Below are positions 1 to 8,456 of a stretch of 64,000 nucleotides of DNA, one piece after another. The stretch spans positions 1,618,501-1,682,500 of the forward strand of contig NZ_JAPEMI010000001.1 of the NCBI RefSeq assembly GCF_026342835.1. Direction: 5' to 3'. This DNA is from Streptomyces sp. NBC_00154 (GTDB lineage Bacteria; Actinomycetota; Actinomycetes; Streptomycetales; Streptomycetaceae). The notes beneath the pieces were generated by a model. It was not told where the DNA came from and searched no databases. It saw only the letters and a list, made by a program, of their open reading frames with translations. The position numbers were made by a program, and so were the translations under genes. How positions within the stretch are numbered: the stretch's first letter is position 1; the number at the start of each line of letters is the position of its first letter.

Positions 1-808
1 CCAGCAGGTGCCAGGCGCCGGAGGCTTCCTGGAACTGGAGGGCGTATTCCGCTTCATTCACGTCACGGCCGGTGACGTGCAGGATGCCGTCGGCCTGCCC
101 GCGGGCCCGCTTGAGGACGAGCGTGGCGTCCGCGGCTCCGGCGATCCCGTTGGTGCCGGAGACCTCGGTGAGGAAGTCCTCGGAGGCCATCTTGCGGACG
201 TGGTGGACCAGGACGACGGCGATGCCGTAGTGGTCCGCAAGCCGCTTCGCGTAGCCGACGGAGACGTAGTCCGCGTCGTAGGCGGACACGCCTTGCGGGG
301 CCTGTCCGCGCATCTTGGCGAACACGTCGATGACGACCATCCGGGCGTCCGGGTTGCGCTCCAGCCACTGCGCGATGGCTTCGCTGCCACCTTGCGGGAA
401 GGGCGGGCATTCAGTCACCAGGGTCAGACCGGCCGGCGCCTTCTGCCCACCGAGCAGCTTGCCCATCCGGGTCTTCAGCCGACGCGGGGTGTCCTCCAGG
501 GCGAGGTAGAGCACCGGGCCGCCATCGACGGGCACGGAGTCGAACGCGTGGCCTCCGGCAGCGACGGACAGACCGAGCCCCAGAGAAAGCCATGACTTGC
601 CAACCTTGGGCGGTCCCGCGAGCAGGCTGACGCCTTCCGCGAGGATGCCGGGCACGGCCCATTTCGGCTCGGGGAACTCCGTGGCCATGAGCTGGTCCGC
701 GGTCCACGCGGTCCGGGGCCGCTCCCGCACTGGGGGCGCCGTGGGGGCGGGCTGCGGACCGCTGGGGACGGAGTACAGGTGCAGCGGTGGAATCGGGGAC
801 GCGTTCAT
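1..808 (-). CDS. RecA/RepA-like AAA ATPase of the AICE (partial, runs off left edge)
   Basis: The visible 269 N-terminal residues start MNASPIPPLHLYSVPSG. A Walker A motif GPPKVGKS lies at residues 65-72, an LEDTP segment at 104-108 and a hydrophobic Walker B-type strand (MVVIDVF) near 157-163. This is the RepA/AAA_25 arrangement of hexameric helicase-like ATPases found beside primases in plasmids and AICEs. The ATG overlaps the TGA of the upstream Prim-Pol gene (ATGA), so the two are translationally coupled. The inferred job is DNA unwinding or priming support during replication of the excised element. The C-terminus lies outside the window. A helicase role is inferred from family and context. 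Confidence 0.8.
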   Translation of the reverse strand, partial: MNASPIPPLHLYSVPSGPQPAPTAPPVRERPRTAWTADQLMATEFPEPKWAVPGILAEGVSLLAGPPKVGKSWLSLGLGLSVAAGGHAFDSVPVDGGPVLYLALEDTPRRLKTRMGKLLGGQKAPAGLTLVTECPPFPQGGSEAIAQWLERNPDARMVVIDVFAKMRGQAPQGVSAYDADYVSVGYAKRLADHYGIAVVLVHHVRKMASEDFLTEVSGTNGIAGAADATLVLKRARGQADGILHVTGRDVNEAEYALQFQEASGAWHLL

Positions 809-1743
809 GCCGCCACCTGCCGGGGCCGGTTGGCTCCGGCCCGCAGACCGGATTCGATAGTGCGCCGCGCTTCGCGCTCGCCCTGCCCGGCCTGCCGAGC
901 GGCGGCGGTGAGCCACTCGGTGACCTCACTGGTGCCCATCTCTCCTCCGGCGACGAGTTGCCCGAGGGCGACCGACGCGATGTAGAGAGCCTTGTTGCGC
1001 CCGCCCTCTCTGGCACGAGTGACGCGCTCCAGCTCGCCGTCGACGGCGGCACGTAGCCACTTGCCGCGCCGGTCCGAGGCGAGGGCTACCGTGATGGGCT
1101 GCTGCGGTGGCAGCGGCGCCGGGCGAAGCTGCTCCACGATCCAGCCGGGCAGCGGCTTCACCACGGCCTCGTGGACGGTGGTGTACGGGACGGGCTTACC
1201 GGTGATGGTGCTACCCGGTGCGACGACGTAGCCGCCGTGCGCGCGGGTGTCGATCTTCCATCCGAGCTTGCCCGCCGTGTTGCGCAGCTCGGCATCGCCC
1301 GGGGCCACGTAGTACAGGTGCATGCCTCCGCTGGGGGTTTTCACGATGTGCGTGGCGGGTGCCATCTCGCAGTAGCCGTCGAACGGCTCGCACATCACCA
1401 GGTCCCCCAGCCCTTCGGGGTCGTGGCGCTCCCACAGCGTCAGCAGGACTGCGAGGCCGTTACTGATGCCGGGGCGGGACCATCCGGCGGGCGGGAGGTC
1501 GTCCGGCCCTTTGGGGGTGTCGAGGTCGACAACGACCAGTTGGGATGGGCCGGTTGCGATGCCGATGTTGTAGGGGGCATGCGACCAGCATCGGGTGATG
1601 CGCTCAGGGTCGGTCGTGGCGCGCTCAGCCCAGTTCCGGATTGCGGGCGGCTTGTCGTCGGGAACGAGCGGGAAGACGTGCCACCCGCGGGCGGCAGCGT
1701 CCAGCGCCGCCGACAGCAGCGCGAGGTTGCGGTCATGCGTCAT
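805..1743 (-). CDS. Bifunctional DNA primase/polymerase (Prim-Pol), AICE replication protein
   Basis: A 312-aa protein beginning MTHDRNLALLSAALDAAARG. It shows the Prim-Pol core: GWHVFPLVPDDKPP (20-33), the metal-binding DLD of VVVDLDTPKG (73-75), SGGMHLYY (138-145) and DTRAHGGYVVAPGS (165-178). Such proteins replace RepSA as the replication initiator/primase in one class of AICE. The ATG at 1743 was chosen because AGGAG lies about 10 nt upstream. A longer open frame upstream has no homology-like character. It is preceded by the leader hairpin at 1766-1823 and followed by the overlapping ATPase gene, so it heads a two-gene replication unit. Confidence is high for family and moderate for exact role. 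Confidence 0.88.
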   Translation of the reverse strand: MTHDRNLALLSAALDAAARGWHVFPLVPDDKPPAIRNWAERATTDPERITRCWSHAPYNIGIATGPSQLVVVDLDTPKGPDDLPPAGWSRPGISNGLAVLLTLWERHDPEGLGDLVMCEPFDGYCEMAPATHIVKTPSGGMHLYYVAPGDAELRNTAGKLGWKIDTRAHGGYVVAPGSTITGKPVPYTTVHEAVVKPLPGWIVEQLRPAPLPPQQPITVALASDRRGKWLRAAVDGELERVTRAREGGRNKALYIASVALGQLVAGGEMGTSEVTEWLTAAARQAGQGEREARRTIESGLRAGANRPRQVAA

Positions 1744-1765
1744 GCTGGTGGTTCTCCTGTTTCTG

Positions 1766-1823
1766 TCGAAGGGACGGAGAGCCGAGGCGGTCGCGGTCTT
1801 GTGGTGAGAGGCGACCGCCTCGG
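1766..1823 (-). repeat. Leader hairpin element, copy 1 (before the Prim-Pol gene)
   Basis: Perfect 13-bp arms at 1782-1794 and 1811-1823 (CCGAGGCGGTCGC and complement) enclose a 16-nt loop. The block TCGAAGGGACGGAGA plus the hairpin is repeated at 8114-8165 with about 90% identity. On the transcribed (minus) strand both copies are followed within 4-7 nt by AGGAG and then an ATG. A shared RNA leader or operator for two operons of the element is inferred. Confidence 0.7.
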
Positions 1824-1829
1824 GCGTAG

Positions 1830-2180
1830 CTACTGGTGTGTGGCCCAGTGGGTGTACTGCTGTCGGACGTAGTGGCGGGGGTCGCAGATGACGGTGGTGT
1901 CGTCCAGATCCATCAGGCGTCGGGCTGCCTGGGTTGCCACCTCGCTCGCGCCGCCCGGGACCCCGGCGCGCTCGTCGTCGAGAGCGATGCGGTCGAGGAC
2001 GGCGGCCTTGCGCAGCCAGAACTCCCGGCCCAGTGCCGTGCCGAACGGCTTGTCGGCCGCGGTCTGCGCGGTCCATCCGATCTCGCGGATGACGCTCGGG
2101 GCGAGCGAGTAGGCGGTCTCCGGTGTCGGCCAGTCGTCCGGTTCCGGGCGGTGCTCGGTGCTCGGGTGCAGCTGCTCCAT
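1830..2180 (-). CDS. Small conserved AICE protein of unknown function (116 aa)
   Basis: 116 residues, starting MEQLHPSTEHRPEPDDWPTP and ending YVRQQYTHWATHQ. No signal peptide or membrane segment is visible. It is acidic at the N-terminus and predicted helical in the middle (TALGREFWLRKAAVLDRIAL). The start codon lies one base after the stop of the upstream membrane-protein gene, so it belongs to the same leftward operon. I do not recognise a family. The position between the spread-type membrane gene and the replication gene suggests a conserved accessory of plasmid maintenance or transfer. It is real rather than a shadow because codon third positions are G/C-rich in this frame and the gene spacing is tight. 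Confidence 0.7.
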   Translation of the reverse strand: MEQLHPSTEHRPEPDDWPTPETAYSLAPSVIREIGWTAQTAADKPFGTALGREFWLRKAAVLDRIALDDERAGVPGGASEVATQAARRLMDLDDTTVICDPRHYVRQQYTHWATHQ

Positions 2181-2181
2181 G

Positions 2182-2793
2182 TCAGTGCTCCTTGGTGATG
2201 TCGATGGCGGGGAGTTCGGGAAGTCCGGCGCGGGTGAGCGCGGCGGGGTCGAAGCCGGGCAGTGCCTCGCGGTGGATGAGGGCTTGGGCCAGCGCGGTGG
2301 CGTACGCGGAGCCTTCGCGAGCGACCTCGATCTGTGCTCCGGCGCGCAGGGCTTCGACACGTTCGGTGTGGGCGTGCTCTTCGCGGCGCACCGTGGTCTG
2401 TCTGTCGTAGGCGACGGTGGCGCGGCGGTCGGTGCGCCAGTACCGGGCAGCGATCCCGTACGCCACGGCGGTGGCCAGGACCCACAGCAGCAGTGGAAGC
2501 GACAGCCCGTCGGCGTATCCGGCGACCCCGGCCAGCGCGAGCCCGCCGGAAGTGGCGAACGCGGTCGCCGCGAGGACGCCGTCACCACCACCGCGCCCGG
2601 CGGCGGCGAAGGCGCCGGCCGTTGCGGCCCCTGCTGCGAGGACGACCATCAACGCGGCGTTGCCGACGGAGTGTTCGGCGCCGTTGGCGTTCCAGATCCG
2701 CCCGAGGATGAGCACGGTGGACGTGGCGACGGCCGGGGCGACCTTCGGGGCCGCGAGCGCGACCCAGTGGTGTTGAACGAGTGGTTCGTTCAT
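2182..2793 (-). CDS. Spread-type membrane protein of the AICE (SpdB-like)
   Basis: 203 residues beginning MNEPLVQHHWVALAAPKVAP. Hydrophobic segments lie at about 20-35, 45-68, 75-90 and 95-112. A soluble, charged C-terminal half follows (RREEHAHTERVEALRAGAQIEV). Small multi-pass proteins downstream of traB in Streptomyces conjugative elements are the Spd proteins needed for intramycelial spreading and pock size. That is the likely role here, by position and topology only. The gene sits in a tight operon with the 62-aa membrane gene upstream and the 116-aa gene downstream. Confidence 0.65.
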   Translation of the reverse strand: MNEPLVQHHWVALAAPKVAPAVATSTVLILGRIWNANGAEHSVGNAALMVVLAAGAATAGAFAAAGRGGGDGVLAATAFATSGGLALAGVAGYADGLSLPLLLWVLATAVAYGIAARYWRTDRRATVAYDRQTTVRREEHAHTERVEALRAGAQIEVAREGSAYATALAQALIHREALPGFDPAALTRAGLPELPAIDITKEH

Positions 2794-2804
2794 GGCGGGG
2801 TCTC

Positions 2805-2993
2805 CTACAGGTCCGGGATGGCGTCGATGACGGCGGTGGTGAGTTCGTTGATGGGTCCGGAGGCGCCGGTGGAGGCGAGGAAGAACCCGAACATGACGGC
2901 GATGAACGCGGAGCCGTAGCCGAGGGTGTTGGAGCGGAGCAGGAAGAACAGGACCAGTCCGAACAGCAGGACCAGGGAGACGGTGACGGCCAC
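2805..2993 (-). CDS. Small membrane protein (62 aa), spread operon
   Basis: Read from a GTG at 2993 preceded by GGAAAGGGG. It gives 62 residues with two hydrophobic helices: VAVTVSLVLLFGLVLFFLL near the start, then AFIAVMFGFFLASTGA. The tail is short (INELTTAVIDAIPDL). The stop lies 11 nt before the next gene. Short two-helix proteins of this kind recur beside traB/spd genes. Function is unknown; spreading or pore assembly is an inference from position. A longer in-frame extension upstream overlaps the zinc-finger gene and has compositionally odd sequence, so it was not used. Confidence 0.6.
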   Translation of the reverse strand: MAVTVSLVLLFGLVLFFLLRSNTLGYGSAFIAVMFGFFLASTGASGPINELTTAVIDAIPDL

Positions 2994-3036
2994 GACGGGC
3001 CCCTTTCCGGTGTGGTGGTGCGGGACGGTTGGCGGG

Positions 3037-3288
3037 TTAGCGGGTGCCGTCGCGGTGGAGGCGGGCGGCGACGTTGTAGAGGTGGCGGCCGACGCGTATC
3101 CGCTTGCCGGTGGCCTTGCAGCGGCGGCAGTCCTTGCCGCGCTTGGTGCGGCCCTTGCGGTCGGTCTTGGTGGCGTGGCCGAAGCCGCGGCACTTGCGGC
3201 AGTTTCCGAAGGGCGAGGCCGCACACAGGGATGCGTAACTGAGGGTGACGAAGAGGAGGAGTGCGCTAGCAAGCAGGGCAGGGGTCAT
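3037..3288 (-). CDS. Small zinc-finger protein with N-terminal hydrophobic segment
   Basis: 83 residues. MTPALLASALLLFVTLSYASL forms an N-terminal membrane or signal segment, followed by a DnaJ-like zinc-finger pair, CRKCRGFGHATKT and CRRCKATGKR, in a strongly basic context (RKGRTKRGKD). This architecture suggests a membrane-tethered nucleic-acid or partner-binding protein. The position directly 3' of traB and of the palindrome cluster at 3328-3418 places it in the transfer module. I recognise the pattern from Streptomyces AICEs but know no assigned function. Confidence 0.7.
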   Translation of the reverse strand: MTPALLASALLLFVTLSYASLCAASPFGNCRKCRGFGHATKTDRKGRTKRGKDCRRCKATGKRIRVGRHLYNVAARLHRDGTR

Positions 3289-3327
3289 GACGGGGCCTCC
3301 GGGCCTGTTTCAGGGGTTCGTGCAGGT

Positions 3328-3418
3328 AGGCCGCTATGCGCTAGTGGCCTGATCAGATGCCAGATGGGCCGCTATCGGGGCTGCTATCGATAGCAGGGTG
3401 TGGCGCTATCGATAGCAG
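3328..3418. repeat. Palindrome cluster 3' of traB (candidate clt / TraB recognition site)
   Basis: The 140-bp gap after the traB stop contains an imperfect hairpin AGGCCGCTA/TAGTGGCCT (3328-3336, 3342-3350) and a half site GCTATCG (3371-3377). It also contains a perfect 16-bp palindrome CTGCTATCGATAGCAG (3381-3396) and a second palindrome GCTATCGATAGC (3405-3416). The two palindrome centres are 22 bp apart, about two helical turns. TraB pumps of Streptomyces plasmids are known to bind short repeats in clt, next to the traB 3' end. The assignment here is by position and structure. Confidence 0.55.
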
Positions 3419-3428
3419 TCCCCACAGG

Positions 3429-5678
3429 TCAGCTCGCGTCCCGATTTCCGTTACGCTCCGCAACCGTCGCGGCGATGTCATCGCGCTTGATGCCGCGCTT
3501 GTTGACGAACTTGCCGTCGATGCGACGGCCCACCTGTCCGGCCGCGATGCCGTACGGCTTGAGTGCTGCGGTCAGGTGCGCGGTCTGCTCCTCACCGGAC
3601 ATGCGAACCCAGTCGCCGTAGCGCTCCGGCCGCAGATCGGCGAGGCGCTCGACCACGGTCTCGTTCCACACCTTCGACTCGTCCGCGGGGATGACCGCGA
3701 GGATGTCCGGCAGCAGCGAGTCCGCGGCGCCCTGACTGGCCTCGAACGTCTCCCCGAGCGCATGCCCGGACAGGGTTCCGGCGGCTTCGCGCAGGCGGCG
3801 GGCCCGCAGGCCGATCACCTCGGCGGCGGGAGCGTCGACGTAGACGGACGAGACGATCCTTGCGTCGGCGCCTTCACCGACGAAGTAGTGGATGCCCTTG
3901 TCCTTCCACGAGAACATCGTGGCCCGGATGCCCCGCTTGTAGCTGGACGTGCCGAGCACCATGTCGTTCTCCAGCTGCCCCATGACCTTCAGGCACCACC
4001 GGGCCGACGCGTTCGCGCTGATCCCGGTCGGCAGAGCCTTCGCGTCCGGGCGCTGCGTGGCGAGCAGCAACACGATGCCGGTGGCGGGGCCGCGCTTGAC
4101 CAGGTCGGTGCAGATCTCTTCGAACTCCCCGCCGTGCTTGGGGTGCTCGAACCACACCTGGCACTCGTCGACCCCGATGACAATCGGGTGCAGCCCGAGC
4201 TTGGGCTTGTTCGCCAGCTCGGACGTCACCTTCGACTCGGGGCTGATGTCCCGCGGCAAGGACCGGATCATCTTGGCCCTACGCCGCAGCTCGGTACGCA
4301 GTTCCCGCAGGTCAGCGAGCGCGTACTCAATGTCCTCATCGTCGTCCCCGGCCCGGTGCCGGTGCGAGACCCGCTCGCCGACGGGGTCGAGGTCGCCGGT
4401 TCCCTTCAGGTCGTAGGTGTGCAGCTCAGCCCGGGTGTCGAGGGCGGCGATGAGCAGGAGCAGACGCAGGAGGAACGTCTTGCCCATGCGCGGGATGGCG
4501 CCGATGACGCCTGCGATGTACATCAAGGTGATGTCGACCCAGCGTCCGCGCTGGTCAGTGCCGAAGGAAACCGGCTTGAACAGGTCCACCGAGCCGCCCT
4601 TGATCAGAGGCCATGCAGGCTTGGTGGCGGTCGACATGTCCTGATCCCCGACCCACAGGACCAGCCGCCCGGTGTGCTCGTCCGGCACCGCTTCGGGCCA
4701 CACGCAGCCCAGCGGGCGGCGCAGACCGGAGGCGAGCTTGTCGCGGCGCTCGATCACATCGGTGACGGTCACGCCGTACGGGAGGTCTCCCTCCGCACGC
4801 CATCCGGGGCCGTCGCGGGTGATCGGGGCGGTGAACGTGAACCCGTCCCGTCCCTTGCTCTGCACCTGGTTGATCGCCGTGATACCCAGCGCCCCGAGCG
4901 CCCGCAGCACGATGTCCGACGTGAGCTTGGGTGCCTTGGTCATCTCAACGGCCCGGGTGATGACCGGGGCGTCGGCCTGCGTGCCGGCCGACCCAAGAGC
5001 GAGTAACACCGCCCCGACCGAAAGGGCTTGGAGCCAGCCGGGGGCGAGGACGTAGATGGCGAGCGCGGCACCCAGCCCGACGAACATAGCCAGCACCGTG
5101 ATCAGGGTCCGCAGCCGGACACGTCCGTCCCGCTGCCGGGAGAGCTTCAGATACTCGGCCGCGTCCTCGCGGCGGACCGAGGCGAGTCGGACCGGCTCGC
5201 CCTCGCGGTCGGCTACCCACCGCATCGTCCCGCCCACGAACTTTGCCGCACCGCGCGGCGACTGGAAGGCGAGCCGGGCCGCGTAGTACGGGGAGCGCAG
5301 CGCGTGGTACCCGGCGAGGTGGCCGTAGTGGCCCGCGGCCCAGCGGGTGGCGGTCTTGAACTCGGTTCCGGAGCGCAGCCACAGCGGGACGATCGCCCTG
5401 CGTTTGGCGCCCATGATGCGGCCCATGAACCCGGGCCCGACTTCCGCTGGGCCGTCGACCATCACGGGCTCGGTCGGGTCGCCCGACCCAGCATCCGACC
5501 CGTTGCCCGACCGCGCGGTGTGTGAGTCGGCCGACCGGTCGGCGGCACGGTCGGCCGACTCGGATCGGGCCGACCGTGCCTTGTCGAGGTCGACCACGTC
5601 GCCGCCCAAGTCGGGTGCGGCGGCCTTCATGTCGGCTTCGAGTCGGTTGAAGAGTTCGCTCTCGTCGTCGTGATTCAC
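3429..5678 (-). CDS. traB: TraB/TraSA-type FtsK-SpoIIIE conjugal DNA translocase
   Basis: 749 residues from GTG 5678, chosen because GGGAAGGA lies 7 nt upstream. The N-terminal 150 residues are soluble. Two membrane helices lie near residues 190-232 (LITVLAMFVGLGAALAIYVL and the following ALSVGAVLLALGSAG). The FtsK motor domain carries Walker A GAIPRMGK (393-400) and Walker B IVIGVDE (499-505). A C-terminal segment (IAAGQVGRRIDGKFVNKRGI) resembles the winged-helix gamma domain that reads clt repeats. Known family members move double-stranded DNA between hyphae as hexamers at the membrane. It is the central gene of the transfer operon. A 13-bp-arm hairpin (5711-5752) precedes it, and candidate clt palindromes follow it. 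Confidence 0.93.
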   Translation of the reverse strand: MNHDDESELFNRLEADMKAAAPDLGGDVVDLDKARSARSESADRAADRSADSHTARSGNGSDAGSGDPTEPVMVDGPAEVGPGFMGRIMGAKRRAIVPLWLRSGTEFKTATRWAAGHYGHLAGYHALRSPYYAARLAFQSPRGAAKFVGGTMRWVADREGEPVRLASVRREDAAEYLKLSRQRDGRVRLRTLITVLAMFVGLGAALAIYVLAPGWLQALSVGAVLLALGSAGTQADAPVITRAVEMTKAPKLTSDIVLRALGALGITAINQVQSKGRDGFTFTAPITRDGPGWRAEGDLPYGVTVTDVIERRDKLASGLRRPLGCVWPEAVPDEHTGRLVLWVGDQDMSTATKPAWPLIKGGSVDLFKPVSFGTDQRGRWVDITLMYIAGVIGAIPRMGKTFLLRLLLLIAALDTRAELHTYDLKGTGDLDPVGERVSHRHRAGDDDEDIEYALADLRELRTELRRRAKMIRSLPRDISPESKVTSELANKPKLGLHPIVIGVDECQVWFEHPKHGGEFEEICTDLVKRGPATGIVLLLATQRPDAKALPTGISANASARWCLKVMGQLENDMVLGTSSYKRGIRATMFSWKDKGIHYFVGEGADARIVSSVYVDAPAAEVIGLRARRLREAAGTLSGHALGETFEASQGAADSLLPDILAVIPADESKVWNETVVERLADLRPERYGDWVRMSGEEQTAHLTAALKPYGIAAGQVGRRIDGKFVNKRGIKRDDIAATVAERNGNRDAS

Positions 5679-5710
5679 TGACAGTCCTTCCCGGACTACA
5701 GGGGTTGGAA

Positions 5711-5752
5711 GGGGTCCGGACGGCGCTTTGGACGGCCTACCGTCCGGACCCC
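5711..5752. other. Perfect 13-bp inverted repeat upstream of traB
   Basis: GGGGTCCGGACGG (5711-5723) and its exact complement CCGTCCGGACCCC (5740-5752) are separated by 16 nt. The repeat lies between the stop of the zinc-binding gene and the traB start, ending 33 nt before that start. It could attenuate or terminate read-through, or hold a protein operator. There is no T tract, so a simple intrinsic terminator is not certain. Confidence 0.6.
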
Positions 5753-5773
5753 GCATGGCGGTTGCTGTGCAGT

Positions 5774-6159
5774 TCAAGCGGCGCGCTGTTCTTCGGGGTA
5801 GGCGCAGCCGGGGCACATGCCGAGCGAGGTCGGGATGCAGTACCCGACATCGGCCCGGCAGGCGGGGCAGGTGCGCCGTGCGGTCATGGCCTTGGCGAGC
5901 GCGGCCCGCTTGGCCGTGGTCATCGGGCGGACCGGCTTGGCCAGCTCGATGCGGTACAGGAACGCGACCGCCACACCTGCCTTACGGCGACGTGAGCGGC
6001 GCATGATCTGTGCGGCGACTGCCTGCCCACCGGGTCGCAGCCCGCGGTCGCGGAGCTGGCGGCGGGTGGCATAGCCGTCCGGGGCCAACTTCCACGGGAA
6101 GGTCGGTATCCCGTGGAAGGCGCCGGTCGGGTCGTAGCACTTGCCGAACGTCGGGGACA

Positions 6160-6160
<1 letters not shown>
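5774..6160 (-). CDS. RRQ-motif zinc-binding protein of AICEs
   Basis: 128 residues starting MSPTFGKCYDPTGAFHGIPT. The hallmark segment ATRRQLRDRGLRPGGQ lies at 31-46, with a basic stretch RRSRRRK after it. A C-terminal zinc site is made of CPAC (98-101), Cys108 and CPGC (116-119). I recognise this as the RRQRL-motif zinc-binding family carried next to traB in Streptomyces integrative elements; its biochemical role is not known to me. The ATG overlaps the TGA of the GGDEF gene (ATGA), so it is co-translated with it. The basic patch and zinc ribbon suggest nucleic-acid binding. Confidence 0.8.
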
Positions 6161-6806
<646 letters not shown>

Positions 6807-6810
<4 letters not shown>

Positions 6811-7808
6811 GCCGCCACCGCCCCGGGGGCGTCACCGTCGTTGTCCTGCTCGGTGTCGACGGCGTGCAGCGGCTGACCGGCCCGCTCGCTCTTGAGCGTG
6901 TCGCGCAGGATGCGGGCGGTGGCCTGGGAGACGTGCACCGCGGCCCGGATCCGGTCCGCGGTCAGCTCCGCGTCCGTCCAACCGGCCGTGGTCGCCCGGG
7001 CCTCGGACAGGATCTCGTCCGGGGTCCGCTTGGTGTTCGCCTTGCCCGCCGTGCGGCGAGTCGGGCGCTTCGCAGACGGCTTGGACTCGGCCGGGGGCTT
7101 GGCCTCGGGCTTCGGGTCCGGGGCGGGCGGTTCTGCCTCGCTCGCGGGGTTGAGCTCCCCGAGCTTGAGCAGCACGCGTTCCGGGCGGGGCGTCTTCGAC
7201 CGCCACAGGCGGCCGTGCCGCTCGCGCAGTGCCGCGCGTGCCAGCAGGCGTTCCCGCTCGCGGGCCAGCGCGTCACCGTAGGAGGTGACCTCCCACAGCG
7301 TCATGCGCCGCCACAGGGCGAACGTCGACAGCGGGGCGAGCAGCCAGCGTGAGGCACGGATCTTGTCCATGCGGCGGCCGGTCACCGCACCGATCCGTAC
7401 CGCGTAGATGTGGGCGGCGATCTCGGAGAACACGACCCACAGGAGCGGCATCGTGCCGTGGGCGACCTTCGCCCATGTCCCTTGGCCAGCCGAGACGTTT
7501 AAGCCACAGGTCACCAGCGTGAGGGCCCAGGGCACGAACCGGACCCAGGCAAGCGCCATGTCCATCCGGATCAGCATCAGGTTCGCCACGGTGAACACCG
7601 GGATCGCCAGATCGATACCGACCGGCAGCATCCACGGCCCGCTGAACCCCCACCGCAGAGCGGCAGCGGACACGGCATCGAACGAGGAGATCAGACCCAG
7701 GGCGCCGACCCCCGCCGCGGCGAGCGCGCCGACCCCGGCCAGGCCCATTTCCGGGCGGGTCAAGGGCGGAACGGCCGGCCGATCCGGCGTCTGCGCAGTG
7801 GTCGTCAT
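6807..7808 (-). CDS. DUF2637 membrane protein of the AICE
   Basis: 333 residues from ATG 7808 (GGAAGG about 10 nt upstream). The N-terminal half has four or five hydrophobic helices (GVGALAAAGVGALGLISSF, MLPVGIDLAIPVFTVANLML, WALTLVTCGLNVSA, MPLLWVVFSEIAAHIYAV), the DUF2637 pattern. The C-terminal half is proline/lysine-rich linker (about 220-265) then a helical segment with a possible HTH-like SQATARILRDTLKSE. DUF2637 proteins are almost always on actinobacterial mobile elements and are linked to plasmid spreading; function is otherwise unknown. It overlaps both neighbours by 4 nt, including its own start with the preceding gene's stop. Confidence 0.82.
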
Positions 7809-8098
7809 GCCGCGGCCGCCTTCCGGGACGGCCGACGACGACCGCACGGCCGCGGTAGCGGGATGACGTTGAACAGTTCCGGCGCGAACGTCTCGATCGC
7901 CTCAGCGGCGACCCGGCTCACGCGGTCGGGGAAATCGGGGTTGTCCGCGAGGATGTCGCGGGCCGCATCCATGCGCGCCGCACGCTCCATCTCGCTCTCG
8001 CCCTCCACCCCGAGCCACAGCTCAACCGGGGTCCCCAGAGCCAGTTCCACAAAGTCGGTGTCCGAGACGACCTCGTGGCCGCCGATGAATGCACGCAT
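7805..8098 (-). CDS. First gene of the leftward transfer operon, unknown small protein (97 aa)
   Basis: 97 residues, MRAFIGGHEVVSDTDFVELA onward, with an acidic helical centre (GEGESEMERAARMDAARDIL) and a basic proline-rich end (LPRPCGRRRPSRKAAAA). No known domain is recognised. The ATG has AGGAG six nt upstream and lies directly behind leader hairpin copy 2 (8114-8165). Its stop overlaps the DUF2637 start. As the first gene behind the GntR operators it is probably the most directly controlled member of the operon. Confidence 0.72.
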   Translation of the reverse strand: MRAFIGGHEVVSDTDFVELALGTPVELWLGVEGESEMERAARMDAARDILADNPDFPDRVSRVAAEAIETFAPELFNVIPLPRPCGRRRPSRKAAAA

Positions 8099-8113
8099 GG
8101 AGCGCTCCTGTAA

Positions 8114-8165
8114 TCGAAGGGACGGAGAACCGGGCGGTCGTGGCCTTGTGGTGAGAGGCGACCGC
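8114..8165 (-). repeat. Leader hairpin element, copy 2 (before the transfer operon)
   Basis: This is a second copy of the element at 1766-1823. It shares TCGAAGGGACGGAGA, the loop CTTGTGGTGAGAGGCGACCG and arms GCGGTCG/CGACCGC (8134-8140, 8159-8165). Several outer stem pairs present in copy 1 are lost here, while the loop is unchanged. AGGAG follows 4 nt after the shared block on the minus strand, then the ATG at 8098. Confidence 0.68.
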
Positions 8166-8270
8166 TCCGCGGGTGAAGCCGTAGTTCCGGCTCCCCTCAG
8201 CCCCGCCCGTACGAGACGGGCAAGGGAGGCAACCGGCCGCAGGCGAAGTGCGCTGCGGAGTGGTTGAAGC

Positions 8271-8286
8271 TGCGCTGTTCAGCGCA
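8271..8286. other. Short inverted repeat in the divergent control region
   Basis: TGCGCTG-TT-CAGCGCA is a 7-bp inverted repeat in the 462-bp non-coding region 8099-8560. That region separates the leftward transfer operon from the rightward GntR gene. Apart from this, the leader element and the CCTAGG operators, I see no gene in the region. Confidence 0.35.
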
Positions 8287-8456
8287 CGGCTCTCGCCGCG
8301 CGCGCCGCCTACTTGGGCCAGGAGAGGCGACGAATCCCGATTCAGTTGTCAAGGAACGAACGCTTCCTTCGAACCCGTTTCACGGGGCCCTCCGGGCGCA
8401 GGCAGTGCGGTTCTCTCGGCTTCACTAGTGCAGGCGAGCCCTGAAGTGTGATCCAA

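Noticed and set aside
3357-5006. 549-codon open frame opposite traB
   Set aside because: It is the complement of a clear FtsK-type pump. The amino-acid composition is that of a GC-rich shadow frame, and it has no ribosome site.
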